The notes beneath the pieces are model-generated. The model was not told the DNA's origin. It saw only the letters and a list, made by a program, of their open reading frames with translations, and searched no databases. DNA of 64,000 nucleotides from an uncultured Clostridia bacterium (GTDB lineage: Bacteria; Bacillota; Clostridia; TANB77; CAG-508). The position numbers and the translations under genes were made by a program. Below are positions 28,252 through 37,069 of the stretch, piece by piece. Numbering within the stretch: position 1 is the stretch's first letter; each line of letters starts with the position of its first letter. Location of the stretch: the NCBI GenBank assembly GCA_944388035.1, contig CALXHF010000003.1:62001-126000 (forward strand), given 5' to 3'.

Positions 28252-28298
28252 TGGTTATACAACCAGTATAATAAAACAAGGTACTGGCTATACGACCA
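28252..28298. promoter_or_regulatory. Paired operator TGGYTATACRACCA for the Xre regulator
   Basis: TGGTTATACAACCA (28252-28265, a near-perfect dyad) and TGGCTATACGACCA (28285-28298) lie 33 bases apart, about three helical turns, on the same face of DNA. Each is followed by ATATAA-like A/T sequence, so they flank the rightward promoter region. Confidence 0.7.
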
Positions 28299-28327
28299 AT
28301 ATAAAAATATAGAAAGGGGACACACAA

Positions 28328-29302
28328 ATGTTTAAATTAAAGAAAAACAAAGGAGAAAGCGGAATAACACTTATTGCTTTAATAGTAACTATTATAGTAC
28401 TTTTGATATTAGCAGGTGTATAAATTGCAATGCTTACAGGAGAAAACGGAATATTAACACAAGCACGAAAAGCGAAGAATGAAACTGAAGAAGCGGCAAA
28501 AGAAGAAAATAAGATACTTAGCGATTACGAAGATAAGTTAAACGAATATACTAATCCAGATACTAAAAGTTTAAAAATAGTAGTTAATTCAGGAGATGAT
28601 AAAACAGTATCAATTGGTGATTATGGAAGCAATTTCACAGTAGATTGGGGAGATGGAACAGCAGAAAACTCTGGACATGAAGTAGGTTCATCGAAAAAAT
28701 TAGCATCAATAGAATCAGTAAAAGTAGCAGAAATTGAGGAATTAACTCATACTTATCCAGAAGCAAATAAAGAATATACAATAAGTATATCAGGTAATTA
28801 TATATTATTAACAAGTTATAAAAAAGAGAAAGTAATAGAGATAGCACAGTGGGGAGAAACAGAACTAGAAGGAATTAATTTGGAAGAGTGTACAAATTTA
28901 ACAAAAATAGCAAGTCCTACTAGTAATAGTTTTAAAAATATTACAGATTTCTCTATGGATTTTATGAATACAGGATTAACTAGTATACCAGAAGATTTAT
29001 TTGCAAATTGTCCAAATGCTACAAATTTTACAGGAACTTTTTGTAATACAAAGATAACAGAAATTCCTGAAGGGCTATTTAAAAATTGTAATAAAGTTGA
29101 AAGTTTTTTGGGAACTTTTGCAAATTGTACAGAATTAACAAATTATTTACCATTATGGGAGTCTCAATATTATAATGGTGGAAATACAAATATTGGTATT
29201 GATAAAGTTGGAGAAGATTGTTATGGAGGATGTACTAAATTATTACAAAAAGAAGAAAATTTAAATGCTATACCTGAATTTTGGCGTACAGATTTAAATT
29301 AG
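28328..29302 (+). pseudogene. Prepilin-like gene with in-frame TAA at 28421; BspA/LRR-like C-terminus
   Basis: AAAGGGG precedes ATG 28328. The frame gives MFKLKKNKGESGITLIALIV and then IVLLILAGV, a prepilin-type leader and helix, then TAA at 28421-28423, then IAMLTGENGIL in the same frame to 29302. The family usually has Ser or Thr at the stop position; TCA to TAA is one change. The remaining 290 codons are intact: a Glu-rich helix, a beta domain with VDWGDGTAEN (PKD/surface-layer-like), and BspA-like repeats (NITDFSMDFMNTGLTSIPEDLF, AFxGTF-like turns). Translation could restart at the ATG 28430, but that product would lack the leader. Confidence 0.7.
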
Positions 29303-29331
29303 AAGTAAACTTAATGTTTGCTTCTTTTTTT
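29301..29331 (+). terminator. Terminator of the prepilin-like pseudogene
   Basis: AGAAGTAAAC pairs with GTTTGCTTCT and ends in T7. Confidence 0.85.
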
Positions 29332-29376
29332 GAATATTTTTTGAAAAAAAGCTCATAATTAAAATAGGTGATTATT

Positions 29377-29580
29377 ATGAGTGATAAAATAGAAGAAAAC
29401 AAAGAAAATCAAAAAATGATAAGAAGAGATGAGGTGGAAGTAGGGGAAGATAGTACAAAATATGGAGAGTTTATATCATCATATTTTGCTTGGATATCAC
29501 TTCCAGAACAGAAGGAAAAAGCAAAAAGGTTAGAGAATATAACAAAGAAAGAAAATAAAGAAAAAGAGAGTAAAAACTAG
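29377..29580 (+). CDS. Small charged hypothetical protein
   Basis: 67 residues from the ATG at 29377, with AGGTGA 9 bases upstream. It is very rich in Lys and Glu, with a short hydrophobic centre (EFISSYFAWISLPEQKEKA). No family recognised. It is just upstream of the CtsR-controlled region but ends before the CtsR boxes, so it belongs to a separate unit. Confidence 0.6.
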   Translation: MSDKIEENKENQKMIRRDEVEVGEDSTKYGEFISSYFAWISLPEQKEKAKRLENITKKENKEKESKN

Positions 29581-29636
29581 AAAAAATAAGATAAAGAGAG
29601 AAAACGGAAGTAAAATAAGAGATTTTTAAATTCAAA

Positions 29637-29653
29637 GGTCAGAAAAGGTCAAA
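29637..29653 (+). promoter_or_regulatory. CtsR operator, distal
   Basis: GGTCAGAAAAGGTCAAA, a heptad direct repeat matching the CtsR consensus (RGTCAAA-n3-RGTCAAA) with one substitution. It lies upstream of the -35 box. Confidence 0.85.
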
Positions 29654-29660
29654 AAATGTA

Positions 29661-29689
29661 TTTGTAAAAAAATAAAATAAGAGTATAAT
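29661..29689 (+). promoter_or_regulatory. Promoter of the ctsR-clpC operon
   Basis: TTTGTA (29661-29666), 17 bases, TATAAT (29684-29689), bracketed by the two CtsR boxes. Confidence 0.8.
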
Positions 29690-29698
29690 ATTATCATA

Positions 29699-29715
29699 GG
29701 TCAAAGAAAGTCAAA
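29699..29715 (+). promoter_or_regulatory. CtsR operator, proximal
   Basis: GGTCAAAGAAAGTCAAA, an almost exact CtsR heptad repeat, placed just after the -10 box where binding would block transcription. Confidence 0.9.
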
Positions 29716-29739
29716 GTTAGAAAATGGGAGGTATATAAT

Positions 29740-30183
29740 ATGCGTATGTCAGATATAATAGAAGAATTTATAAAAGAATTATTTGATGAAGGAAATGACG
29801 CAATAGAAATACAAAGAAATGAACTCGCAGAACATTTTAATTGTGTACCATCACAAATAAACTATGTAATATCAACAAGGTTTAAGCCACAACAAGGATA
29901 TTATGTAGAAAGTAGAAGAGGTGGCGGTGGTCATATAACAATAAGAAAGGTAAATAATGATAAAGAAGATTATATAATGCATATTATAAATAATATAGGA
30001 AATGAATTAACATCAAATGATGCAGATATATTAATAAGCGACTTTCTATCTTATAACATAATAGATACAAAAGAAGCAAAATTATTAAAAGTAGCAACAA
30101 ACGATAAAGTGCTAAAACTTCCAAAAGAGATAAAAGATGAAGTAAGAGCAAGAATATTTAAAAATATGTTATTAAATATATAA
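29740..30183 (+). CDS. ctsR: Transcriptional repressor CtsR
   Basis: 147 residues. CtsR represses clp genes and is inactivated by heat. The winged-helix part shows MSDIIEEFIKEL, RNELAEHFNCVPSQINYVISTRF and the DNA-contacting wing SRRGGGGHITI. Two cognate operators precede it, so it is autoregulated. GGGAGG lies 7 bases before the ATG. mcsA follows by 13 bases, the standard order ctsR-mcsA-mcsB-clpC. Confidence 0.98.
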   Translation: MRMSDIIEEFIKELFDEGNDAIEIQRNELAEHFNCVPSQINYVISTRFKPQQGYYVESRRGGGGHITIRKVNNDKEDYIMHIINNIGNELTSNDADILISDFLSYNIIDTKEAKLLKVATNDKVLKLPKEIKDEVRARIFKNMLLNI

Positions 30184-30196
30184 GGAGGAGATAATT

Positions 30197-30766
30197 ATGT
30201 TGTGTGATAATTGTGGAAAAAGAGAAGCAAATGTAAGATATACAGAAAACATTAATGGAAAGGTAAGAGAATTAAATCTATGTGAAGAGTGCAGTAAAAA
30301 ATTAGGAATAGGAGAAATGGACTTTAGTATGCCAATAGACTTTTCAAGTTTCTTAGGAGGATTTATGGATGATTTAATGACTCCAGAAATAATGCCTATG
30401 ATAAGTAGTTTAAAAGAAATAACTTGTGATAATTGTGGAACAAGTTTTAATGATATTATGAATACAGGAAAAGTAGGTTGTGAAAATTGTTATTCAGTAT
30501 TTGAAGATAGATTAGACCCAATAATAAAAAGAATACAAGGTTCAAATAGACATTTAGGAAGAATAGGAAAAATAATAGATGATAAAATAGATAAAAAAGA
30601 AGGAAAATTAGAAGAAAAAACGGAAACGAAATCTAAAGAAAATACAGATAATAATAATGAAAATAAATTAGAAGAATTACAAAGAAAGTTAAAACAAGCA
30701 ATAAAAGAAGAAAGATATGAAGATGCAGCAAAAATAAGAGATGAAATAAAGAAATTAGAAAAATAA
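30197..30766 (+). CDS. mcsA: McsA, activator of the protein-arginine kinase
   Basis: 189 residues. Two zinc modules are visible: CDNCGKREANV with CEECSKK (residues 3-35), and CDNCGTSFND with CENC (about residues 77-98). A C-terminal UVR motif, LEELQRKLKQAIKEERYEDAAKIRDEIKKLE, matches those of ClpC and UvrB. McsA stimulates McsB and modulates CtsR. AGGAGG precedes the start; mcsB begins 21 bases after the stop if the first ATG is used. Confidence 0.96.
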   Translation: MLCDNCGKREANVRYTENINGKVRELNLCEECSKKLGIGEMDFSMPIDFSSFLGGFMDDLMTPEIMPMISSLKEITCDNCGTSFNDIMNTGKVGCENCYSVFEDRLDPIIKRIQGSNRHLGRIGKIIDDKIDKKEGKLEEKTETKSKENTDNNNENKLEELQRKLKQAIKEERYEDAAKIRDEIKKLEK

Positions 30767-30786
30767 AATAAAAGAAGGTGAAAGAA

Positions 30787-31791
30787 ATGAATTGGTATTT
30801 ACAGACAAGCAAAGATTCTGATGTTGTAAAAAGTACAAGAATAAATTTCAAAAGAAATATAAAAAATTATAAATTCCATTTAGATGGTTTAGAATTAAAA
30901 GAATTAGAAAAGAAAATAGAAGATAATATATATGCAATAGGATATGGTTTGAAATTTTTAAAACTAAAAGATATGGACGAAATAACAAAGAAAAGTTTAG
31001 TAGAGAAAAACTTAATTAGTCCAACATTTTTAGTAAAAAAAGGAGAAACAGGAAGTATATTAATAAATGATGATGAAAATATTTGTATAATGATAGGTGG
31101 AGATGACCACTTAAATATCCAAGTGTTTAGTAGTGGACTAGAATTAGAAAATACATTAAATCTAGCAATAGAAATAGAAGAAAAAATAGGAGAAATATTA
31201 GGCTTTAGTATAAATAAAAAATATGGATATTTAACAAGTAGGTTGGTAGATTTAGGAACAGGCTTAAGAGCATCAGTAATGGTACATTTACCAGCATTGG
31301 TAAAAACAGGAAATATAGTAAAAATGTTAGATGTAGTTCGTGATTTTAATATGGAAGTAACAGGTGAATATGGGAAAACTACTAAAGACCAAGAATATAT
31401 ATATCAAATATCAAATAAACAAACATTAGGAATTACAGAAAAAGAAATAATAAACAACTTAAAAGTAATAATAAAAAAATTAGAAGAACAAGAAAGAACA
31501 GCTAGAAAAATGCTTACTAAAGATTCTGTTGAATTAGAAGATATGGTTTTTAGAAGTTATGGAATATTAACAAATTGTAGAAAAATATCTTCTGAAGAAG
31601 CAAAAGAATTATTATCAAATATAAAATTAGGAGTAGATTTAGGAATATTAGATAATCTAGATGATTTAAAAGTACAAAAATTATATTTATATACAAAACC
31701 AGCAAATTTACAAAAATATTTAGGAGCAAAATATGACAAAGCAGAGCAGGAAATAAAAAGAGCAGAAGTAATAAAACAAATAATTAAATAG
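30787..31791 (+). CDS. mcsB: McsB-family protein-arginine kinase, divergent
   Basis: 334 residues from the ATG at 30787, behind GAAGGTGAAAG. The fold signatures LGTGLRASVMVHLPALVKTG and YQISNKQTLGITEKEII are clear, and the operon position is canonical. Several residues usual in active McsB are changed: the N-terminal SxRxRxxRN appears as STRINFKRN, the NEEDH loop as GGDDH, and the CPTN before GTG as RLVD, losing the conserved Cys. I infer altered or lost kinase activity, perhaps leaving a CtsR-binding adaptor. In active family members, McsB phosphorylates arginines and marks proteins for ClpCP. Confidence 0.88.
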   Translation: MNWYLQTSKDSDVVKSTRINFKRNIKNYKFHLDGLELKELEKKIEDNIYAIGYGLKFLKLKDMDEITKKSLVEKNLISPTFLVKKGETGSILINDDENICIMIGGDDHLNIQVFSSGLELENTLNLAIEIEEKIGEILGFSINKKYGYLTSRLVDLGTGLRASVMVHLPALVKTGNIVKMLDVVRDFNMEVTGEYGKTTKDQEYIYQISNKQTLGITEKEIINNLKVIIKKLEEQERTARKMLTKDSVELEDMVFRSYGILTNCRKISSEEAKELLSNIKLGVDLGILDNLDDLKVQKLYLYTKPANLQKYLGAKYDKAEQEIKRAEVIKQIIK

Positions 31792-31807
31792 AGAGGAGTT
31801 GATTTTT

Positions 31808-34264
31808 ATGACATATAGTTTTACAAATAGAGCTAAAAAAGCTATTGAACTTGCAGATGAGTTAGCAGTTGAGTTAGGACATAATTATGTTGGAACAGAG
31901 CATATTTTATATGGTTTGGTAAAAGAAGGAAGCGGAGTTGCTTCTAAAGTTTTACAAAACCAAGGAATAGAACCTGATATGATAATTGATGAAATCGTTA
32001 GTTTAGTTGGAAATGATTCACCAATTACTCAAACTCTAGGTTTTACACCAAGAACTAAAAGAGTTATTGAAAATGCTTTTATAGAAGCTAGAAAATTAGG
32101 ATATAATTATATTGGAACAGAACATATTTTAATAGGAATATTAAGAGAAGCAGATAGTATTGCAACAAGAATTTTATTGGAACTAAATGTAAATATACCA
32201 AGACTTTATGGTGAAATTGTAAGAGTAATAAATGAAGGAGAAGATTTTACATCAAACGAAGGTGGAAATAACAATAAAGGTAAAAATAGTTATAATCAAA
32301 CACCTACTCTAAATCAATTTGGAGAAGATTTAACTAAAAAAGCAGAAGAAGGTAAATTAGACCCTATAATCGGTAGAAAAACTGAAATTGAAAGAGTTAT
32401 TCAGATTTTATCTAGAAGAACTAAAAATAACCCTTGTTTGATAGGAGAACCTGGTGTTGGTAAAACTGCTGCTGTTGAAGGTTTGGCAGAAAAAATTGTT
32501 TCTGGTGATGTTCCAGAAACTTTAAAAGGAAAACGTGTTGTAACTATGGATATTTCTGGTATGGTTGCTGGAAGTAAATATAGAGGTGATTTTGAAGAAA
32601 GAATTAAAAAGGCTCTAGAAGAAGCGAAAAAAGCAGGAGATGTAATTCTATTTATCGATGAAATACATACAATAGTAGGAGCAGGTGCTGCTGAAGGTGC
32701 AATTGATGCGGCAAATATTTTAAAACCATTACTTGCAAGAGGAGAAATTAGATTAATTGGAGCAACAACTTTAAATGAGTATAGAAAATATATTGAAAAA
32801 GATGCAGCATTAGAAAGAAGATTTAGTCCTGTTACAATAAATGAACCATCTGAAAAAGATACAATAAAAATATTAAAAGGTTTACGTGATAAATTCGAAG
32901 CACACCATGGTGTAGAAATAACAGATGAAGCAATTGAGGCTGCCGTTAAAATGTCAATTCGTTATATTAATGATAGATTTCTGCCAGATAAAGCAATTGA
33001 CTTAATTGATGAGGCGGCATCACGTGCTAAATTAAAAACTTTTACAGAACCAGATAGTTTAAAAAAATTACAAGAAGAGATTGAAAAGGTTGAAAGTGAT
33101 AAAGAAGAAGCAGTAAGAATTCAAAAATTTGAAAAAGCAGCAACTTTAAGAGATAGACAAAAAGAATTAAAAGAAAAATATGAAAAAGAACAAAAGAAAT
33201 GGCAAAACAAAAATGATAAAACTGTTGCAAATATCACAGAAGAAAATGTGGCTGAAGTAATTTCTAGCTGGACAGGAATACCAGCTAAAAAGATTACTGA
33301 AGATGAAAATGTAAGATTAAAGAAGTTAGAAAAAACTCTGCATGAAAGAGTAATAGGACAAGATGAAGCAGTAGAAGCAGTAGCAAAAGCAATTCGTAGA
33401 GGTAGAGTTGGCTTAAAAGACCCTAAAAGACCAATTGGTTCATTTTTATTTTTAGGACCAACAGGTGTTGGTAAAACAGAACTATCAAAAGCATTAGCAG
33501 AGAGTTTATTTGGTGATGAAAATGCAATGATAAGAATTGATATGTCTGAATATATGGAACCACACTCTGTTTCAAAACTTATTGGTTCACCACCAGGATA
33601 TGTTGGATTTGATGAAGGAGGACAATTAACAGAAAAAATAAGAAGAAAACCTTATTCTGTAATTCTTTTTGATGAAATTGAAAAAGCACATCCAGATGTT
33701 ATGAATATGTTACTTCAAATATTAGAAGATGGAAGATTAACAGACTCACAAGGCAGAACGGTTAACTTTAAAAATACTGTAATAATTATGACTTCTAATA
33801 TTGGTGCTAGGTTAATTACAGATAAGAAAACTTTGGGATTTTCTAAATCAGAAAAAACTGATAAAGAAAAAGAAGAAAGTTCTAGAAAAGAATATGAAGA
33901 TACTAAAAAAGAAGTTATGGATGCTTTAAAGAAAGAATTAAGACCAGAGTTTATTAACCGTATTGATGAAATAATAGTATTCCATAAATTAACAGATAAT
34001 GAAATATCAAAGATTATTGATATATTGTTAAAAGAAGTAATTACTAGATTAGAAACACAAAAAATCAAAATAGAATTAGAACCAGAAGTAAAAGAATTGA
34101 TAGCAAGTAAAGGTATAGATAAAAACTTTGGTGCAAGACCTTTAAGAAGAACTATTCAAAGTGTTTTAGAAGATAGATTAGCAGAAGAAATATTAGACGG
34201 TAATTTAAAGAAAAATAAAACAAACAAAATAGGAGTTAATGACGGAAAAATAGTAGTAAAATAG
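31808..34264 (+). CDS. clpC: ATP-dependent Clp protease ATPase subunit ClpC
   Basis: 818 residues from the ATG at 31808, with GAGGAG 9 bases upstream; a TTG at 31799 is too close to it. Two N-terminal Clp repeats (FTNRAKKAIELADELA, FTPRTKRVIENAF) precede AAA1 with Walker A GEPGVGKTA (about residue 212) and FIDEIHTIVGAG, a UVR-containing middle domain, and AAA2 with GPTGVGKTE (about residue 550) and LFDEIEKAHPD. It unfolds substrates for ClpP. It is the last gene of the CtsR operon. Confidence 0.98.
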   Translation: MTYSFTNRAKKAIELADELAVELGHNYVGTEHILYGLVKEGSGVASKVLQNQGIEPDMIIDEIVSLVGNDSPITQTLGFTPRTKRVIENAFIEARKLGYNYIGTEHILIGILREADSIATRILLELNVNIPRLYGEIVRVINEGEDFTSNEGGNNNKGKNSYNQTPTLNQFGEDLTKKAEEGKLDPIIGRKTEIERVIQILSRRTKNNPCLIGEPGVGKTAAVEGLAEKIVSGDVPETLKGKRVVTMDISGMVAGSKYRGDFEERIKKALEEAKKAGDVILFIDEIHTIVGAGAAEGAIDAANILKPLLARGEIRLIGATTLNEYRKYIEKDAALERRFSPVTINEPSEKDTIKILKGLRDKFEAHHGVEITDEAIEAAVKMSIRYINDRFLPDKAIDLIDEAASRAKLKTFTEPDSLKKLQEEIEKVESDKEEAVRIQKFEKAATLRDRQKELKEKYEKEQKKWQNKNDKTVANITEENVAEVISSWTGIPAKKITEDENVRLKKLEKTLHERVIGQDEAVEAVAKAIRRGRVGLKDPKRPIGSFLFLGPTGVGKTELSKALAESLFGDENAMIRIDMSEYMEPHSVSKLIGSPPGYVGFDEGGQLTEKIRRKPYSVILFDEIEKAHPDVMNMLLQILEDGRLTDSQGRTVNFKNTVIIMTSNIGARLITDKKTLGFSKSEKTDKEKEESSRKEYEDTKKEVMDALKKELRPEFINRIDEIIVFHKLTDNEISKIIDILLKEVITRLETQKIKIELEPEVKELIASKGIDKNFGARPLRRTIQSVLEDRLAEEILDGNLKKNKTNKIGVNDGKIVVK

Positions 34265-34270
34265 TAATAT

Positions 34271-34303
34271 AAAGTAAGAATTTAAAAAAATTCTTGCTTT
34301 TTT
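34271..34303 (+). terminator. clpC terminator
   Basis: AAAGTAAGAATTT pairs with AAATTCTTGCTTT and ends in T residues. Confidence 0.8.
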
Positions 34304-34355
34304 GCATTTTGGTGCTATAATAGAAAAGATAGGGCAAAAGCCTTATATTAGCTAA

Positions 34356-34380
34356 AATTAGTAATATAGTATTACTAATT
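34356..34380. promoter_or_regulatory. 25-bp palindrome upstream of the adhesin-like gene
   Basis: AATTAGTAATA and its exact complement TATTACTAATT flank TAG. It lies 16 bases before the ATG, too close to be a terminator for the gene behind, so it is more likely an operator or a 5'-UTR hairpin. Confidence 0.5.
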
Positions 34381-34396
34381 AAATGAAAGGAGAATT

Positions 34397-35065
34397 ATGA
34401 AAAAAACGAGGGAAGAAAGCAAAAATGTGCCAAAGAGAACTCGGAAAGTATTTGATGAAGTACAAAAGTGTGATGCAGATTTAGTAGATGCGATAGAAGT
34501 TGATGCGGCTAAAATTGATGTAAAATTTCATCAGTGGACTTCTAAAACTATTACTGTAAAGTTTTCAGGAGAAGCTGATGTTGCGTCAGGAGACATAGAA
34601 TTTGATGTATACACAATAGCAAACAAATTTTTTGTAACGATAGATGTTAAAGGTATTGTCCAGACATCAGATTTAAAACTTGATATTTGGATACCAGGAA
34701 GAGTGTTTAATACAATTCAATTAAAAGCAAGTACAGCAAATATAGAAGTAGATGATGGTATTGCAGTTAAATACCTAAAAGTTGATACTTTTTCTGGTGA
34801 TGTCAATGTATATGCGACATATACAAAGGCAAGCATAAGTACAAACGAAGGAAATGTAAGTGTATCAATTAATGCTCAGTCAAGAGTAGAACTTCAAGTT
34901 TTGACAGTGCAAGGAGATATAGAAATAAGGCTTAAAAATATCAGAAAAGTTAATTTTAGAGCAAAATCTAAATTTGGTGAAATTCTAAATAGCTATAAGG
35001 GAAAATATGGATACATAGCTTCGATAAAAGCAACGACTAAAAACGGAAACATTACAGTAGAGTAG
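34397..35065 (+). CDS. DUF4097-like beta-solenoid (adhesin-type) protein carrying the only unshifted CGG codon
   Basis: 222 residues. After a basic N-terminal stretch of about 25 residues, the sequence is a repeating beta pattern (IEVDAAKIDVKFHQW, LDIWIPGRVFNTIQLKASTANIEVDDG, VKYLKVDTFSGDVNV, ISTNEGNVSV) like the DUF4097 toast-rack fold. There is no signal peptide. AAAGGAG is 5 bases before the ATG. Codon 16 is CGG in the context ACT-CGG-A. A +1 shift here would end after about a dozen codons, so if this start is right CGG must be read in frame. There is no alternative ATG/GTG/TTG start in frame shortly after it. Confidence 0.7.
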   Translation: MKKTREESKNVPKRTRKVFDEVQKCDADLVDAIEVDAAKIDVKFHQWTSKTITVKFSGEADVASGDIEFDVYTIANKFFVTIDVKGIVQTSDLKLDIWIPGRVFNTIQLKASTANIEVDDGIAVKYLKVDTFSGDVNVYATYTKASISTNEGNVSVSINAQSRVELQVLTVQGDIEIRLKNIRKVNFRAKSKFGEILNSYKGKYGYIASIKATTKNGNITVE

Positions 35066-35092
35066 TAAGTCAAATAAAACATAATTCGATAT

Positions 35093-35138
35093 AGACAAGT
35101 TATACTTAAGTTAAAACTTTGTATAACTTGTCTTTTTT
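35093..35138 (+). terminator. Terminator after the adhesin-like gene
   Basis: AGACAAGTTATAC pairs with GTATAACTTGTCT, 13 bp, followed by T6. Confidence 0.9.
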
Positions 35139-35194
35139 CTATTTGACAGATATGTTATAATAAATAGGCAAAAGAAGGTGTGAGGTATATAAAA

Positions 35195-37069
35195 ATGTTA
35201 GAAAAAGTAAATTCATTAGAAGATTTGAAAAAATTAAATATAGAAGATAAAAAAGCTCTAGCAAAAGATATAAGAAAATATATATTAGAAATAGTATCTA
35301 AAAATGGAGGACATCTAGCATCAAATTTAGGAGTTGTTGAACTCACAATAGCAATTGATAGTGTATTTAACTTACCAGAAGACAAAGTTGTTTGGGATGT
35401 AGGACATCAAACTTATGTGCATAAAATACTAACAGGAAGAAAAGAAAAAATGAAAACATTAAGACAACTAAATGGAATAGCAGGTTTTCCTAAAACAAAT
35501 GAATCAGAAACAGATTGTTTTAATACAGGGCATAGTAGTACGTCAATATCAGTAGCTTTAGGTATGGCAAGAGCAAGAGATGTTGAAAACAAAGATAATT
35601 CCGTATTAGCAGTAATAGGAGATGGTGCTTTAACAGGTGGTATGGCATTAGAGGCTTTAAATGATGCAGGATATAGTGGAACAAAGATGACAGTTATATT
35701 AAATGATAATGAAATGAGCATATCAAAAAATATTGGTGGTATTAATATGCTCTTAAGTAAATTAAGAACAAAAAGAACTTATACAAAATCAAATATTTCT
35801 TTGAAAAGAATAATAAATAAAATACCCGTTGTGGGAAAACCATTTGTAAAAATTGTTCAAAGAATAAAAAGAAGTATAAAACAATTAATTATCCCTAAAA
35901 TGTTTTTTGAAGATATTGGTTTTAGATATTTAGGACCAGTAGATGGGCATAATATAGAAGAACTAGAAAGGATGCTTAAAATTACGAAAGAACTAGATGG
36001 ACCAGTTCTTTTACACGTTTTAACTAAAAAAGGAAAAGGCTATAAAATAGCAGAAGAAAATCCAGATAAATATCATGCAACAGGTCCTTTTGACATAGAA
36101 ACGGGAAAAACTATAGGAGCAAAGAAAAAAGATTATTCAAAAGCATTTGGCGATAAATTAATAAACTTAGCAAAAGAAAATAAAAATATAGTTGCAATAA
36201 CGGCGTCTATGAAAGATGGAACAGGACTTCGAGAATTCCAAAAAGAGTTTCCAAATAGATTTTTTGATATAGGAATTGCAGAGGGGCACGCAGTAGGTTT
36301 GGCAGCAGGTATGGCAAAAGCAGGACTTATTCCATTTGTACCAATATATTCATCATTTTACCAAAGAGCATATGACCAAGTAATACATGATGTTGCAATA
36401 CAAAAATTACCAGTTATAATGTTAGTAGATAGAGCAGGAATAGTAGGGCAAGACGGAGAAACACATCAAGGAACATTTGATATGGCATTTTTTAGATTAA
36501 TTCCTAATCTTGTAATAATGGCACCAAAAGATTTTAGAGAATTAGAAGAAATGATGGAATTTGCAGTAAAAATAAAAAAACCAGTTGTAATTAGATATCC
36601 AAGAGGTGGAGAAAATAGTAATATAAAATTCCAAAAATGTGAAAAAATAGATTTAGGAAAAGGAGAAATATTAAATAAAGGAAAAGATGTATCAATAATT
36701 GCAATTGGAAAAACAGTATCTAGAGCAATGGAAGTTGCAAATATGCTTAAAAAAGATAAAATAGAAGCAGAAGTAGTAAATGCTAGATTTTTGAAGCCAT
36801 TAGATAAAGAAATTGTTAAAAAATCTATAGAAAAAACAAAATTTGTAATAACAATAGAAGACGGAACTATTATTAATGGTTTAGGTACAGCTATTAAAGA
36901 ATTAATAATAGATGAAAATATTAAAGACGTAAAAATAAAATCATTTGCATATCCAGATGAATTTATAAAACACGGAAAAGTAGAAGAATTAGAAGAAATA
37001 TATCATCAAGATAAAAATTTAATTTATAATTATATTAAAACAGAAAGGAAAATAAAAAATAATGAATAA
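35195..37069 (+). CDS. dxs: 1-deoxy-D-xylulose-5-phosphate synthase
   Basis: 624 residues from the ATG at 35195, with GAGGT 8 bases upstream; an in-frame GTG at 35180 overlaps that site. It makes DXP from pyruvate and glyceraldehyde-3-phosphate for isoprenoids, thiamine and pyridoxal. Seen: GGHLASNLGVVELT, VWDVGHQTYVHKILTGR, the ThDP motif GDGALTGGMALEALNDAG, LGPVDGHN and YSSFYQRAYDQVIHDVA. Its stop overlaps the start of ylmH by 8 bases. Confidence 0.97.
   Translation: MLEKVNSLEDLKKLNIEDKKALAKDIRKYILEIVSKNGGHLASNLGVVELTIAIDSVFNLPEDKVVWDVGHQTYVHKILTGRKEKMKTLRQLNGIAGFPKTNESETDCFNTGHSSTSISVALGMARARDVENKDNSVLAVIGDGALTGGMALEALNDAGYSGTKMTVILNDNEMSISKNIGGINMLLSKLRTKRTYTKSNISLKRIINKIPVVGKPFVKIVQRIKRSIKQLIIPKMFFEDIGFRYLGPVDGHNIEELERMLKITKELDGPVLLHVLTKKGKGYKIAEENPDKYHATGPFDIETGKTIGAKKKDYSKAFGDKLINLAKENKNIVAITASMKDGTGLREFQKEFPNRFFDIGIAEGHAVGLAAGMAKAGLIPFVPIYSSFYQRAYDQVIHDVAIQKLPVIMLVDRAGIVGQDGETHQGTFDMAFFRLIPNLVIMAPKDFRELEEMMEFAVKIKKPVVIRYPRGGENSNIKFQKCEKIDLGKGEILNKGKDVSIIAIGKTVSRAMEVANMLKKDKIEAEVVNARFLKPLDKEIVKKSIEKTKFVITIEDGTIINGLGTAIKELIIDENIKDVKIKSFAYPDEFIKHGKVEELEEIYHQDKNLIYNYIKTERKIKNNE

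Noticed and set aside
14703..28423. Reassignment of TAA to a sense codon, suggested by the two interrupted prepilin genes
   Set aside because: TAA ends most genes in the window, including leuS, pnp and rpsO, with terminators directly after it, so it is a normal stop.
35143..35161. TTGACA and TATAAT before dxs as its promoter
   Set aside because: They are only 7 bases apart, far from the 16-18 needed, so they cannot form one promoter; a different -35 would be required.
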